A stretch of 64,000 bases of DNA. It comes from Lineus longissimus. Lineage: Eukaryota; Nemertea; Pilidiophora; Heteronemertea; Lineidae. Shown one piece after another: positions 22,510-33,973 of this stretch (the first letter of the stretch is position 1; every line of letters starts with the position of its first letter). The stretch is taken from the NCBI RefSeq assembly GCF_910592395.1, contig NC_088311.1:15876501-15940500 (forward strand), in the 5' to 3' direction. A program made the position numbers and the translations under genes. Under the pieces are notes generated by a model that saw nothing but the letters and a program-made list of their open reading frames with translations, had not been told where the DNA came from and ran no database searches.

Positions 22510-24182
22510 CACTGCGGCCATACTGGTCATCGGATGACACCGAGTTTCGAAAGCAACGTTTCCCCAGTATGTACAAATGTACCATAAAAAAATGTAATCA
22601 ATATGCTCAATCGTTCTCCGTTAAATTAACGGACACCAAAATCAAGATGGCTGCCATGGCGGCCATACTGGTCATCCGATGATGCCGAGTTTCGAAAGCA
22701 ACGTTCCCGAGTATGTACAAATGTACCATCCAAAAATGTAATCAATCTGCTCAATCGTTCTCCGTTAAATTAACGGACGCCAAAATCAAGATGGCTGCCA
22801 TGGCGGCCATACTGGTCATCCGATGACGCCGAGTTTCGAAAGCAACGTTCCCCCAGTATGTACAAATGTACCACCAAAAAATGTAATCAATCTGCTCAAT
22901 CGTTCTCCATTAAATTAACGGACACCAAAATCAAGATGGCTGCCATGGCGGCCATACTGGTCATCCGATGACGCCCAGTTGCGAAAGCAACGTTCCCCTA
23001 GTATGTACAAATGTACCATCCAAAAATGTAATCAATCTGCTCAATCGATCTCCGTTTAATTGACGGACACCAAAATCAAGATGGCTGCCATGGTGGCCAT
23101 ACTGGTCATCCGATGACGCCGAGTTTCGTAAGCAACATTCCCCCAGTATGTACAAATGTACCATCCAAAAATGTAATCAATCTGCTCAATCGTTCTCCGT
23201 TAAATTGACTGACACCAAAATCAAGATGGCTGCCATGGCGGACATACTGGTCATCCGATGACACCGAGTTTCGAAAGCAACGTTCCCCCAGTATGTACAA
23301 ATTTACCATCCAAAAATGTAATCAATCTGCTCAATTGTTCTCCGTTTAATTGACGGACACCAAAATCAAGATGGCTGCCATGGCGGCCATACTGGTCATC
23401 CGATGATGCCGAGTTTCGAAAGCAACGTTCCCCCAGTATGTACAAATGTACCATCCAAAAATGTAATCAATCTGCTCAATCGTTCTCCGTTAAATTGACG
23501 GACACCAAAATCAAGATGGCTGCCATGGCGGACATACTGGTCATCCGATGACGCCGAGTTTCGAAAGCAACGTTCCCCCAGTATGTACAAATGTACCATC
23601 CAAAAATGTAATCAATCGGCTCAATCGTTCTCCGTTTAATTGACGGACACCAAAATCAAGATAGCTGCCATGGCGGCCATACTGGTCATCCGATGACGCC
23701 GAGTTTCGAAAGCAATGTTCCCCCAGTATGTACAAATGTACCATCCAAAAATGTAATCAATCTGCTCAATCGTTCTCCGTTAAATTGACAGACACCAAAA
23801 TCAAGATGGCTGCCATCACGGACATACTGGTCATCCGATGACGCCGAGTTTCGAAAGCAACGTTCCCCCAGTATGTACAAATGTACCATCCAAAAATGTA
23901 ATCAATCTGCTCAATCTTTCTCCGTTTAATTGACGGACACCAAAATCAAGATGGCTGCCATGGCGGACATACTGGTCATCCGATGACACCGAGTTTCGAA
24001 AGCAACGTTCCCCCAGTATGTACAAATGTACCATCCAAAAATGTAATCAATCTGCTCAATCGTTCTCCGTTAAATTGACTGACACCAAAATCAAGATGGC
24101 TGCCATGGCGGACATACTAGTCATCCGATGACGCCGAGTTTCGAAAGCAACGTTCCCCCAGTATGTACAAATGTACCATCCA
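22510..24182 (+). repeat. 145-bp satellite array, left block
   Basis: About 11.5 units with period 145 bp and high identity, each with TACTGGTCATCCGATGACGC, CCCCAGTATGTACAAATGTA, CAATCTGCTCAATCG and CAAGATGGCTGCCATGG. From about 22961 adjacent units alternate between two variants (GGCGGCC with TTAATTGAC versus GGCGGAC with TAAATTGAC), giving a 290-bp higher-order repeat for about six units. The array is cut at 24182 by a family C insertion and resumes at 25525. The staggered 67-codon minus frames are a by-product of 145 = 3x48+1, not genes. Confidence 0.95.
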
Positions 24183-25525
24183 ATGAAACGGCCAGGGGCC
24201 ATTGTGCTCACCGTATACATCTTTTAGTAGACAGGACCATGCTTAGTTTAGAGGTGAATATGGTGAACACAATCAGGCATGAAGACTTTTTTTAGATGTG
24301 TATTGATGTCAAGTAATAAGACAGGGCAGTATATATAAGTTTATGATCGAACCAATAATTGTCTATGACATCAACAAGATCAATATCCTGTTATTGCTAA
24401 GAGTCCCCGCAATAAAAAATTCATTGAAAAAAAGTCATTAAAAATATTTTTGGCCGTCCCTGACCGGGGTTTGAACTCACGACCTTTGGATTGCCACAAC
24501 ACGAAAAACACAAAACATGCAATTTCGGCCATATCTGTGTCTGCGTTGTGACCTCTGTGACCTTGACAAGTAGGTCAAATTTAAAACCCATATGATATAT
24601 GGTGTATCCTTGCTATGAGTACCTACCACAAAAGTTTTATCGAAAACAAGTCATCAATAAGCGAGATATCACACTTTTTAGATATCCACATTCGACCCCC
24701 TGGTGGCCAAATTGAGAATCAGATCGGACCGATATTCAGCACAAGAGGTTATCTGATATAGGGGGTTATATGTACTAAGTTTCAAGTTCATAGCTGTGGC
24801 GGTTGAGAAACGTGCCATAGTTACACTGAAACAGCCAATTTATGCCATTTGACCTCTGCAACCTTGAAAAGTAGGTCAAATTAAAAACCCGTACGATATA
24901 TGATGTATCCTTGCTATGAGTACCCACCATGAAAGTTTTATTGAAAACAAGTTATTGATAAGCGAATTATCACACTTTTTAGGTATCCACATTCGGCCCC
25001 CTGGTGGCCAAGTTGAGAATCAGATCAGACCGAAATTCAGCACCAGAGGTTATCTGGTATAGGGGGTTATATGTACTAAGTTTCAAGTTCATAGCTGTGG
25101 AGGTTGAAAAACGTGCCATAGTTACACTGAAACAGCCAATTTACGCCATTTGACCTCTGTGACCTTGAAAAGTAGGTCAAATTAAAAACCCGTATGATAT
25201 ATGATGTATCTTTGCTATGAGTACCTACCACAAAAATTTCATTCCAAACAAGTCATTAATAAGCGAGATATCACACTTTTTAGATATCTACATTCGGCCC
25301 CCTGGTGGCCAAATCAAGAATCAGATCGGACTGAAATTTAGTGTCACAGGTCATCTGACCAAGGGAGTCCTGTGTACAAAGTTACAAGTTCATAGGCTTA
25401 GCGGTTAAGAAACGTGCCACTGTTTTTGAAACAGGATACGACGACGACGGACGACGGACGACGACGACAGACGACGACGGACGCAAACACTGCGGTATTG
25501 TATAGACTCCCCTACGGTGAGCCAA
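24183..25525 (+). mobile_element. Family C element, complete copy inside the satellite
   Basis: Left end TGAAACGGCCAGGGGCC and GTGCTCACCGTA. Three internal ~300-bp units have TTTGACCTCTG boxes at about 24547, 24848 and 25148. Then comes a GAC-rich microsatellite (25437-25485) and the right end GACTCCCCTACGGTGAGCC. Satellite sequence on both sides (CCATCCAA / AAAATGTAATCAATCTG) joins without loss, so both ends are defined to within a few A residues. No open frame is of interest. Confidence 0.85.
24466..24512 (-). ncRNA. tRNA-like fragment (B-box half)
   Basis: On the minus strand GGTCGTGAGTTCAAACCCCG resembles the T-arm and B box of a tRNA (GTTCAAACC), followed by CAGGGA. No convincing A box or cloverleaf 5' half is present, so this is at best a tRNA-derived SINE fragment within the family C copy. 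Confidence 0.3.
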
Positions 25526-25995
25526 AAATGTAATCAATCTGCTCAATCGTTCTCCGTTTAATTGACGGACACCAAAATCAAGATAGCTGCCATGGCTGCC
25601 ATACTGGTCATCCGATGACGCCGAGTTTCGAAAGCAACGTTCCCCCAGTATGTACAAATGTACCATCCAAAAATGTAATCAATCTGCTCAATCGTTGTCC
25701 GTTAAATTAACGGACACCAAAATCAAGATGGCTGCCATGGCGGCCATACTGGTCATCCGATGACGCCGAGTTGCGAAAGCAACGTTCCCCCAGTATGTAC
25801 AAATCCCCCAGTATGTAATCAATCTGCTCAATCGTTCTCCGTTAAATTAACGGACACCAAAATCAATCTGCTCAATCGTTCTCTGTTAAATTAACGGACA
25901 CCAAAATCAAGATGGCTGCCATGGCAGCCATACTGGTCATCCAAAAATGTAATCAATCTCCTCAATCGCTCTCCGTTAAATTAACGGACACCAAA
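25526..25995 (+). repeat. 145-bp satellite array, right block
   Basis: This continues the array after the family C insertion with about three units. The last units are shortened and shuffled: CCCCCAGTATGTA recurs near 25807, and the CAATCTGCTCAATCG module is repeated at short spacing. It ends at CGGACACCAAAAG and passes into GTTTGGTCGGGACGG. Confidence 0.9.
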
Positions 25996-26095
25996 AGTTT
26001 GGTCGGGACGGCCCGACGGACAGACGGACCGACAGACAGACGGCGAACGCCTCGACAATACCCCTCTAGCCTTTATGGGCTGAGGGGTAAAAACT
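25996..26095 (+). mobile_element. Hairpin right end of element D
   Basis: Directly after the satellite come a GACGGACAGACGG microsatellite, a spacer and the hairpin CCCCTCTAGCC-TTTAT-GGGCTGAGGGG (26061-26087), then TAAAAAC. The order microsatellite, hairpin, A run is the same as in families A and B. The sequence then enters family B body (GCAAACAGAATCATGCCG), implying that the satellite-bearing unit was inserted there. Confidence 0.6.
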
Positions 26096-27222
26096 AATAT
26101 GCAAACAGAATCATGCCGATTCACTGCACATACTCATACTGTGGGAATAGCATTCCGCGAAGATGACGTCACTGCAGCTGCTGCCCTCTATTTCCCCAAC
26201 GCTGAATTACAGGCAATGTCGGACAAACATGCGGTTTCGTAATGGCTTCAGGCTTTCTAACTAGGGCAGTTAGATTCAATCTGGCACATGTCCGAGTGTT
26301 GGAAATACTACATAATTGTTCTGAATATTTCTCTCTCTGACTCTATGGTATCATTCATGCTAAAAACAATGCAGGGTCAAAGATAATTGACTTTGAAATA
26401 AGCTCAAATGCGTAGAAATAAGTGTCGATGTCCGACTGTCACGTGACTAAAACGTCATCAATATCTTATGCAAATGACCTTGTGAGCTGTAAATAGCAAC
26501 TTCGCGGGATGCTATTCTCCACTTCAAAATACATCGCGAACAGAGCCTGCACTTCCGATATCGTTCTCACAGAATTATGACCAAATTTTCAAGAACTAAT
26601 TTCTGAAAGTATTCCCTTAAGACCTTATGACTACCCACTGAAAGGAACTAGTGATAATATCGCCTACTTGACTACTTTTTAGCAGAAAATTGGTTACTTA
26701 CCGTGTTGCAAATCAATCTTCCATCTTTAGACTGGTCACAGTGGGTAGGCCTATGCTGAAATATAGCCTGGTTCCTTGGCCAATTCAATGCCAGAATACA
26801 ACTGCGCAACTATACGTCATAACCCGGGCTTTTGAATCGTCAAAAAATCAGTCAAATGTGCCTGTAGCGCCAACTTGCATTAAAAACTAAACTAATTCCA
26901 TTACAGGTCAAAATGAAAAATTATTTAAAAATATTCGGCCAGATTTGAAAACAATATTTCCTCTGTGGACCGAGTATAAAGGAAAGAAGTTCCCGATGAC
27001 CTCATTCGCCGAATGTAGGTCGGATCGCGCTGATTTTTGGTTTCTGAGTTCCCCTTGGGCTACTTCTAATTTAGCAGCATCAACAAAGTACCTAGGTCTT
27101 ACAATTACAAAATGCCCAAAATTGACATGGAAGGATGGCAGGAAGGAAGGATGGCAGGAAAGACGGACACCATTCCCTTAGTAATATGACAAGCTTCGCT
27201 GACTTTGTCAGCTGAGCTAAAA
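26096..27222 (+). mobile_element. Family B element, right part
   Basis: Starts at GCAAACAGAATCATGCCG and collinear with 51820-52550 and in part with 36340-37288. It shares ACTTCCGATATCGTT, AAGACCTTATGACTAC, GGAACTAGTGATAATATCGC and TATAGCCTGGTTCCTTGGCC. It ends with GGATGGCAGGAA repeats, CGGACACCATTCCCTTAGTA and the hairpin AGCTTCGCTGACTTTGTCAG through GCTGAGCTAAAAA. Its left part was not found beyond the satellite. Confidence 0.75.
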
Positions 27223-28557
27223 AGCAAGATATTGCACTTTCTACCTTTTTAGTTTTGGGCCCCTGGTGGCCTAGTCAAGAATAAAATCAAACTGAATTTC
27301 AGTGTCAGAGGTTATCTGACATAGGGGATCATGTGTACCAAGTTTTGAGTTCACAGATTAAGTGGATAATTAGGCCAAACTGTGACCTCGAAAACGAAGT
27401 CAAATCGAAAACCTGTAGGATATGTGATGTATCCTTGCTTGGAATACCTACCACAAAAATATCATTGAAAACAAGTCATTAATAAGCAAGATATTGCACT
27501 TTTTACCTTTTGTAGTTTTTGTCCCCTGGTGGCCAAGTTGAGGATCAGATTGGACTGAAATTCATGGTCAAAAGTTACAAGACGTAGAGAGTCACATGTA
27601 CCCAATTTCAAAGAAACGTACCATGCACTCGAACGGCCAATTTATGCCATTTGACCTCTGTGACCTTGAAAATAAGGTCAAATCAAAAACCTGTAGGATA
27701 TGTGATTGCTAGGAGAACCTATACCATAAAAATGTTATCGAAAAACAGGTCCCTTATATAGGGCGGGTCACAATTATCAGCATTTTCACAAGTAGTCAAA
27801 TAATACACTTTTTGATACTCTCCCCCTTGAGAATGTACAAAATAAAATGGTGATTTTATTCAAGAATAAAGTGAACAAGCTACATACAAACAAGTTAGTT
27901 GTTGTTTTTAATGAATGGCTGGGTCAGATGAAATTTTGCCACTGATACACTAACATATATAGCCCTTCTGACAAATGTCATGATCCTATTCGTTATGTTA
28001 CCAGTGATAAACGTGTGGATATTTAGAAAATGACTATATTCATTATTTGGCTATCGGCTGAATTTTTACAAAGGAACGCAAAATAATCATGCCACTGAAT
28101 AGCTTGAGTGGCCATTGTGTTCGCTAGGCAAACAAACCTCGGTTTGAGGTATAATGCATATGGAGAGATAATAGGATAGGACCTGACATGGTATTGGGGA
28201 ATGAGGTTTATGAGTGGCATTCAATTCACAGCCCCGTGTTTCGGTACAAATTAGTTAAGCTCGCGCCAAAATTAAATCGACATTTTTGTGTTTCTCTAAA
28301 AAGCGTATACAGCCCATTGACCCTCCCCCTCCTCTTGAACATGTTGATGATTCCCACTTCTGGCCCCCTGGTTGCCTAGTGAAGAATTAGCTCAGACCAA
28401 AATTCAGTGTCGGAGGTCACCTGATCTGGGGGTCCTGTGTACGAAGTTTCAAATTCATAGCTCTAGGGGTTAAGAAATGTGCCACTGTTTTTGAAACAGG
28501 ATACAGATGATGACGGACACAGCAGTATTGTATTGACTCCCCTACGTCAAGCCAAAA
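27223..28557 (+). mobile_element. Family C element, broken copy
   Basis: Units with TGTGACCTTGAAAATAAGGTC (27660), CCCCTGGTGGCC and GTATCCTTGC run from 27223 to about 27750. Unrelated AT-rich sequence (27755-28320) interrupts them. The family C tail then resumes at TCTGGCCCCCTGGTTGCC and ends GACTCCCCTACGTCAAGCC, where GGTGAG has changed to GTCAAG. No left end is visible. Confidence 0.55.
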
Positions 28558-29203
28558 AGTTATAGCTAAAACCATCTGCTATTTGTGCCTGTGCTGCCGC
28601 TGGATTTCTTCGGATTTATATCCCTAGATTGGACCACCCTGATTGGTTAACCCTTAAGTGGTTAGGCGTCGACAAAAGTCACCATCCTACCTTTGGTCAG
28701 ACGTTGACAAAAGTTGATGCGTCACCCCTTCCAAATTCAGATCGATATTATCATCTCTATATAGATGGCACCAGTTCAGTTGTTCAATTTGCAGTGAAGC
28801 CCATGTGAGACACCTGTGACCCTTTGATGTGGGTCACATGATAACTGAGAACTGAGAACTGTATCGTTTTCATTCAAGCAACAGTCGTTGTTTCCTATTA
28901 ATGTGCACGTCAAGTCAAAGCAATAAACATGGTTGATTTTGCGATAGTAGAATGTTAGCAGTTGATGAGGGAACCAAACCATGCAACACTATTCGCTTGA
29001 ATTGGGGGCGAGGTTGACTGAATCCAGGCATTGCAATCCAATAATGCCCTGTGAGTCTAGTGTCCAGTGCAAAAATCTAAAATCTGAGTCCAGCTTTTAT
29101 CAACTACCACTTAGACAAGTGACGAAGTAGACAGAGCACATCATGAAATGAAAGACTGACAAGGAAATAAAGAGTACATTAAAATGAGATTTAACTAGCC
29201 TAC
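28558..29203 (-). other. SCYL2 intron sequence, nothing recognised
   Basis: This lies downstream of the last SCYL2 exon found. No matching next exon, repeat end or RNA gene is visible. A short ACTGAGAACTGAGAACTG repeat is at about 28844-28861. Confidence 0.4.
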
Positions 29204-29419
29204 CTGTTCAACCTTCTTTGCATATTGCGTTGTATTCTTATTAGAGTCGAGTAGTGACTTGCCACCGTTATATATGGCACATATCACCAAGCCCAAAGAG
29301 AACATATCACATAAGAATGTACAATTCTTCTCCAATTGAAGCTCAGGTGCGATGTAGTCGAGGTCAGGCTGGGCCATCTTAGGTGACTTGTTAGTCCATG
29401 GAGTACATTGGAATGAGTC
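29204..29419 (-). CDS. SCYL2: SCYL2-like pseudokinase, exon (C-lobe, activation segment onward)
   Basis: 216 nt, 72 codons, phase 0 at both ends. The acceptor is TCCCTAG before GACTCA at 29419 and the donor is GTAGGC after GAACAG at 29204. The peptide has PDLDYIAPELQL and CDMFSLGLVICAIYNGGKSL, matching the SCYL2 segment around YLAPE and SDMYSLG. SCYL2 is a cytoplasmic, vesicle-associated kinase-like protein linked to clathrin-dependent traffic. Its kinase domain is degenerate, and here the APE region is kept as in the family. The exons encoding the rest of the C lobe and the HEAT-repeat part were not found to the left. Confidence 0.85.
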
Positions 29420-30281
29420 CTAGGGAATAAAAAGTTTATCTTAAGCATGACAATGCAAGAGAAACATAATGGCTCAGATGAACTAAACATATCAATAACA
29501 CTTTTGAAAGATGCATCCTCAATTATCCAGATCTCCTGTTGCATTTGGCAACAAATATCGCAGTGGTGCCGAGATGTGTTTGTAATACCTATTTTAAGGT
29601 GTCGGTCATGTCTGACTGAGGCAGCACATGTCTAGATTGGTTTTGCCCTAAGACAGTCCAGTTCTGTAATGCAATTTTAATAGAATGAGTAGGTCGAAAG
29701 TTGCAATGGTTCGAGGTAGTCGTAAATCATAACAAATGTTTTTATTGTTACTGTTAGGGGCTCTGGAGCATAAATTACTTACTGCTTGGATTTCTTTGAG
29801 CTTTTTTTTATTAATCTAAGCATCGTAGATTGGTAGAGAGAAAAATACGTCAATTTGCACTACCTCAATCTACACAAATACATATAAAAGCTTTACTTCG
29901 TTACCATGGTTCCTAAAATGAGTAAATTCTATTTGGTCACAAAGCAATGATCGCTAGAGGCTAACCTTAATAGTAATCCAACCAAAAGTTTGTGCTACAG
30001 AGTCCCAAACAATGTGGACAAAATACTTTGCATCATTTTTATCTTGAATGTGATTGGGCATTTTTTTTCTGTGGCAGACTCTAGAAGGAAACTCAAGTGA
30101 ATGTCGAGAGTGGAAATGAGCAGAACAACTAGTGAATGTTGACCCATGGGTAAAGATGTACAGTTGAGAATATCTAGGAACTCAATGGGATAATTTATCA
30201 CTGATACAACACATAGTGCCAAGTTTAACATGCAGAAATTTGACAGAACTTCTGCATCCTTAACATCAACATTGGTCCTAC
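29420..30281 (-). other. SCYL2 intron, no other feature seen
   Basis: An 862-bp intron bounded by a GTAGGA donor (30276-30281 on the minus strand) and a CTAG acceptor. Short open frames inside it have no motif. Confidence 0.7.
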
Positions 30282-30422
30282 CTTTCCATCAGCTGTTTTC
30301 TCAGCAAAACCAAGTCCTGATAACTTCCAAGCACCCTTTCTAGTGATTATTATGGACTGTGGGTTGATGTTACTGTGTAGGAGCTGCTCACCCCCATGTA
30401 GGTATGTGAGTGCTTCAGTTAT
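30282..30422 (-). CDS. SCYL2: SCYL2-like pseudokinase, exon (catalytic-loop region)
   Basis: 141 nt, 47 codons, phase 0 at both ends. The acceptor is TTTTCTTCAG and the donor is AAG|GTAGGA. The peptide has ITEALTYLHGGEQLLHSNIN, PQSIIITRKGAWKLSGLGF and AEKTADGK. The catalytic loop HRD of active kinases is replaced by HSN and the metal-binding DFG by GLGF, as expected for a SCY1-like pseudokinase. It joins in frame to the exon at 29204-29419 and to 33624-33668. Confidence 0.9.
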
Positions 30423-33400
30423 CTGAAGAAAATCATCACATATGAAAGTTGACAGTTTTATTCTACATGCAACTTTCAGCAAAAATTATCCTTTACTGTC
30501 ACAGGAACTTTAGCATGTTGAACAGAAGGTAGATACAGCCTTCGAATATGCTGCTGAACTTTGGTGAACCAGCCTCTCTAAAATATGCTGATTCAACTAT
30601 ATGTCAAAAAACAACAATGCAGGGGAAATCAGTGTTATGCTGTACCATCAATACATGAAGTATGACTTTTGACCGCTTTTGAACATCAATCATGATTTTA
30701 CAGTGGATGCATAATGGGGAGCATTACAAATTTAATTTACTAACTCTTTCAGCCCGTAACTCGTTTCTCATTGTTTGATTCAAAAACCGAGGCAAATTTC
30801 TGAAAATCAGAACTACATTGATTGAAAAGATGATCAATGCATTGTCATATGTTGCTTGCATCACCACAAGGTCACACACCAGTAATAAAGTTTTCAGCCA
30901 TTTCCAGTTTAATCGGTATTATCTACTGTAAGCTGCACGTAAGCTTGCAGGCTGAAAGAGTTATTATTATCACATCATAAATGAAATTCTGGATTTGAAT
31001 CAAATTGCTATAGGCGACATCAAGTAGTCATGAATACTTGGCGTGCCCTCTCACTTTACTGTAGGCTTGTTACTTTTGTAAGGGCGGGGGGGGTGGGGGG
31101 GGGGGTGACGTGAAGGGAATGGCAAAACTGAGCACATACATTTTGTTATGGTCACCTGTTTTATCATCTTTGCGGTTTTGGGAGCTGAGATTTGGAAAAG
31201 GAAGTTAACGAGTGGATTTTAGATCTTAAGTTTTTCACACCATCTTATCGAATCAGCATCAATGAGCATATAAAAACTATAGGCAGGAAACATAATGAAA
31301 TATCTTAATTTTGGTGTTTTGATTTCATTTCATTTCCTAATCTCCACTCTGGTCTCACATGTGCTCCCGTGGGATCGAACTTTTTGCAGGTATGAATTTT
31401 CCACACTTACAGAGCATTGATATATTTCAAACTTAGTTCAGGTGATCAGTATTGAGCATAGAGAATATTGCATGCGACATTTAATGTCATTATTAAAAGT
31501 AATTATTTCATAGACACTTTTCTGACCAAGGTACCCCCAGGGTATTTGTAGTCTGTTGGTTCGGGGTATTTGTAGCCCTTATAAATAGCTCAATATATCG
31601 TGTCATGAATCATGAAGATGCTAGGTTTCTTTATTCTTACACCTGAATTATATTATTTAATGATAAATTTATCTGATTTAGATACAATAGATACAATGGT
31701 TACCCTCTGTGTACCAACAATGATACATTTGAGGGTTCATTGTTCATTCATACACCATTAACTAGACAACAGAATTTCTCATGGTACGTACATTGCATTA
31801 CCAATAAGTGATGCCAGCTATAATGGGGGTTGATACGTGACCCATCCCTGAAACTAAAGTTTTTAATGGCGCACGACAAGAACGTCAGTCAATTCAGAAT
31901 ATCACAAGCTGGCGTCTGACACAAGGTGTAATGTACAACAGAGGTGACAAATAGAACTTTGTGTTTTTACGCCAGTTTAAAATCAGTCTGATTTGCAACG
32001 ACATTGTTTAAATTTTTGGTAAGTGATTGCATCGAACACCACTTAATGTGTTAAATAAATACTGTTTGATAACAGCAAAATCACGTCGTCAACCTAGATT
32101 GTAATAATACTAAATGTTTTATTACCAATAACGACCAATAAACCTGTGCAAAAAAGTGTTCTGATGCATAAAAAACAAGTACATTTTTTTTGTAATTTGA
32201 AATTTCAGTCAAGGGCTTCAATTACCCCGAAGCCACGGACCACAAGTATTATATTGACTCTCAGACATAGGTTTAGATAAAATGCTCTGAATATCATGCA
32301 ATATTATTGGAAGAGGTGCCTCTATGACTACAAGATGAAGGCCGGCTTTTGTGAATTTACTGGGAAATCTCTTGCGTAACTTAAGTTATAGGTGAAAATG
32401 GGCTTCAATAATCCCATCCCATTTTACCTTAACTTTATAGATGATGAATTTCTCCTTTGGTGGCATGTGACTGAAAGGTCACAGGAGGAAGGATTGACCG
32501 AGCCTCTCAATGATGTTTCAAAACATTCAAAAGGTGACAGTTAGACCTCAAATATTGTAAATCATTATGATCATACTGTAATTAGGCTGAGAGCACTGCA
32601 ACTTTCAGGGATGATAGGTTGATGATATGTTGAAGTTGTGCAAGTGAGTTTTGTTTTTTCAATTGTAACTACAAATTTGCTTGATAATTAGCGCCATTGT
32701 TTTCAACCTTGTTTTTTTTAAGACTACCATCATGCAATATTCAGGCAAAGTGGATTTGATGACTGGCATCATCTTCCTTTCTTGGCAAAATGAGCTATTT
32801 TGTTTAGAGATTATAATATAGCAAAAATTCCACTCGGGCACAGTTTGTAACTGAGTTGGGAACGTTATGCAGTAGCGTCACATTTCCTAGGTGTGTACGC
32901 CAGACTACATATGAAAGTGATCTCATGACATTGGCTCTCAAGTTCATTGTGCTTGTTGAGTGGCGATACAGCCGAATTCCCATAAAATTTGCCACTTTTC
33001 ACAGTGCATGGTACTGGGTGACAGGACGAGGCTGGTCTAGTGTAGGTCTGGGGTGTTTGAAAACAGAAAGTAAACGATCGATGTCATCACCACCTAGATT
33101 TTGAGTAAAATAGGTCTGAATGTGAAAATCTTTATTTCACAAAATTTCTACTATTTTTGAAGTGAACTGGTCAACTGATACACCGCCTCCAGCCATGCAA
33201 AAATGAGTCATTTTTTTTAATATGTTTCTCAACGTTCTTTGATTTATCTCAGGATATACATGTCCCCTTCAAAAGAAGTCCAAATAACCCACCCACAGCT
33301 TAAAAAGATGTTCCCCATAATCAACCTGATGAATATTCAAAACGTGGTATCACCTCTGTAAAGGCTATCAAAGCCGGTAAAAGTCAATATTACAATGCAT

Positions 33401-33623
33401 ATCCAGGGGCATACTATAGCAGGGAGCAGCTGCCCCAACAGAGGTCTCTAATGAATGTATAAAAAAACGTAAATACAGCCCTGATATCTACTGCAACAAC
33501 TGGTACTGTTAACTCCATACATTTTCTTGGCCCTAATTATACATCTCTTAACAGTATAAGTTGGAGTTTTACCCCTCACACAGAAAACTTTTTGGAGTAT
33601 AAGTGGGGAAAAAAAATATTCAC
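30423..33623 (-). other. SCYL2 intron with one dispersed duplicate
   Basis: About 3.2 kb. Positions 31660-32090 are paralogous to 40640-40740 plus 42310-42650. A G-run (31082-31106) is listed in the findings. Open frames at 32659-33104 on both strands are AT-rich and have no motif. Confidence 0.6.
31660..32090 (+). repeat. Dispersed repeat, uninterrupted copy
   Basis: It shares ATAAATTTATCTGATTTAG, ACCAACAATGATACATTTGA, AGTGATGCCAGCTATAAT, GGGGTTGATAC and TGCATCGAACA with 40640-40740 and 42310-42650. The other copy is interrupted by a LINE, so this one shows the arrangement before insertion. Confidence 0.7.
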
Positions 33624-33668
33624 CTGAAGGATTCCATATTTGACTTCCACTTCTAAAAATTCATTGTC
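33624..33668 (-). CDS. SCYL2: SCYL2-like pseudokinase, 45-nt microexon
   Basis: 15 codons, DNEFLEVEVKYGILQ, phase 0 at both ends, between a TTTCTTTCCAG acceptor and a GTGAAT donor. It matches the SCYL2 segment YDVETKYGLLQ just before the helix that leads into the catalytic loop. Upstream in transcription the next exon is at 53738-53837, giving an intron of about 20.1 kb. It is too short for ORF finding and was recognised by family resemblance plus splice sites. Confidence 0.85.
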
Positions 33669-33973
33669 CTGGAAAGAAAACAATACAGAAGTGCATTAAC
33701 TGGCTGGCCTGTGATGGATTCAGGAACACAATCATAACTGTGATGGGTCAAGAATGCAGCTATCCTCTAGTTCCAATTGGGAGGTTACAGTAATTGACAA
33801 CACCAAATTCTAATCCAGAAGTATTAAGGTAGCAGGAAGGGGTGGGCGTTTGTGGTTTCTGAGTGTGAGGTATAGTGGTGTCTGTTGACTATGATTATAG
33901 AGAGACTAGGTATGATGCCAGTCTCTCTTAATCAACAGACTTGTGGTTTCAGTATTAGGTCTTTCATTGTAGA

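Noticed and set aside
22961-24034. Seven staggered 67-codon minus-strand frames resembling a protein family
   Set aside because: They are the same 145-bp satellite read repeatedly. The period is not a multiple of three and the frames overlap one another, so this is not a gene family.
22510-25995. CRISPR-like array
   Set aside because: The direct repeats are 145 bp, contiguous and without unique spacers, in eukaryotic sequence. This is a satellite.
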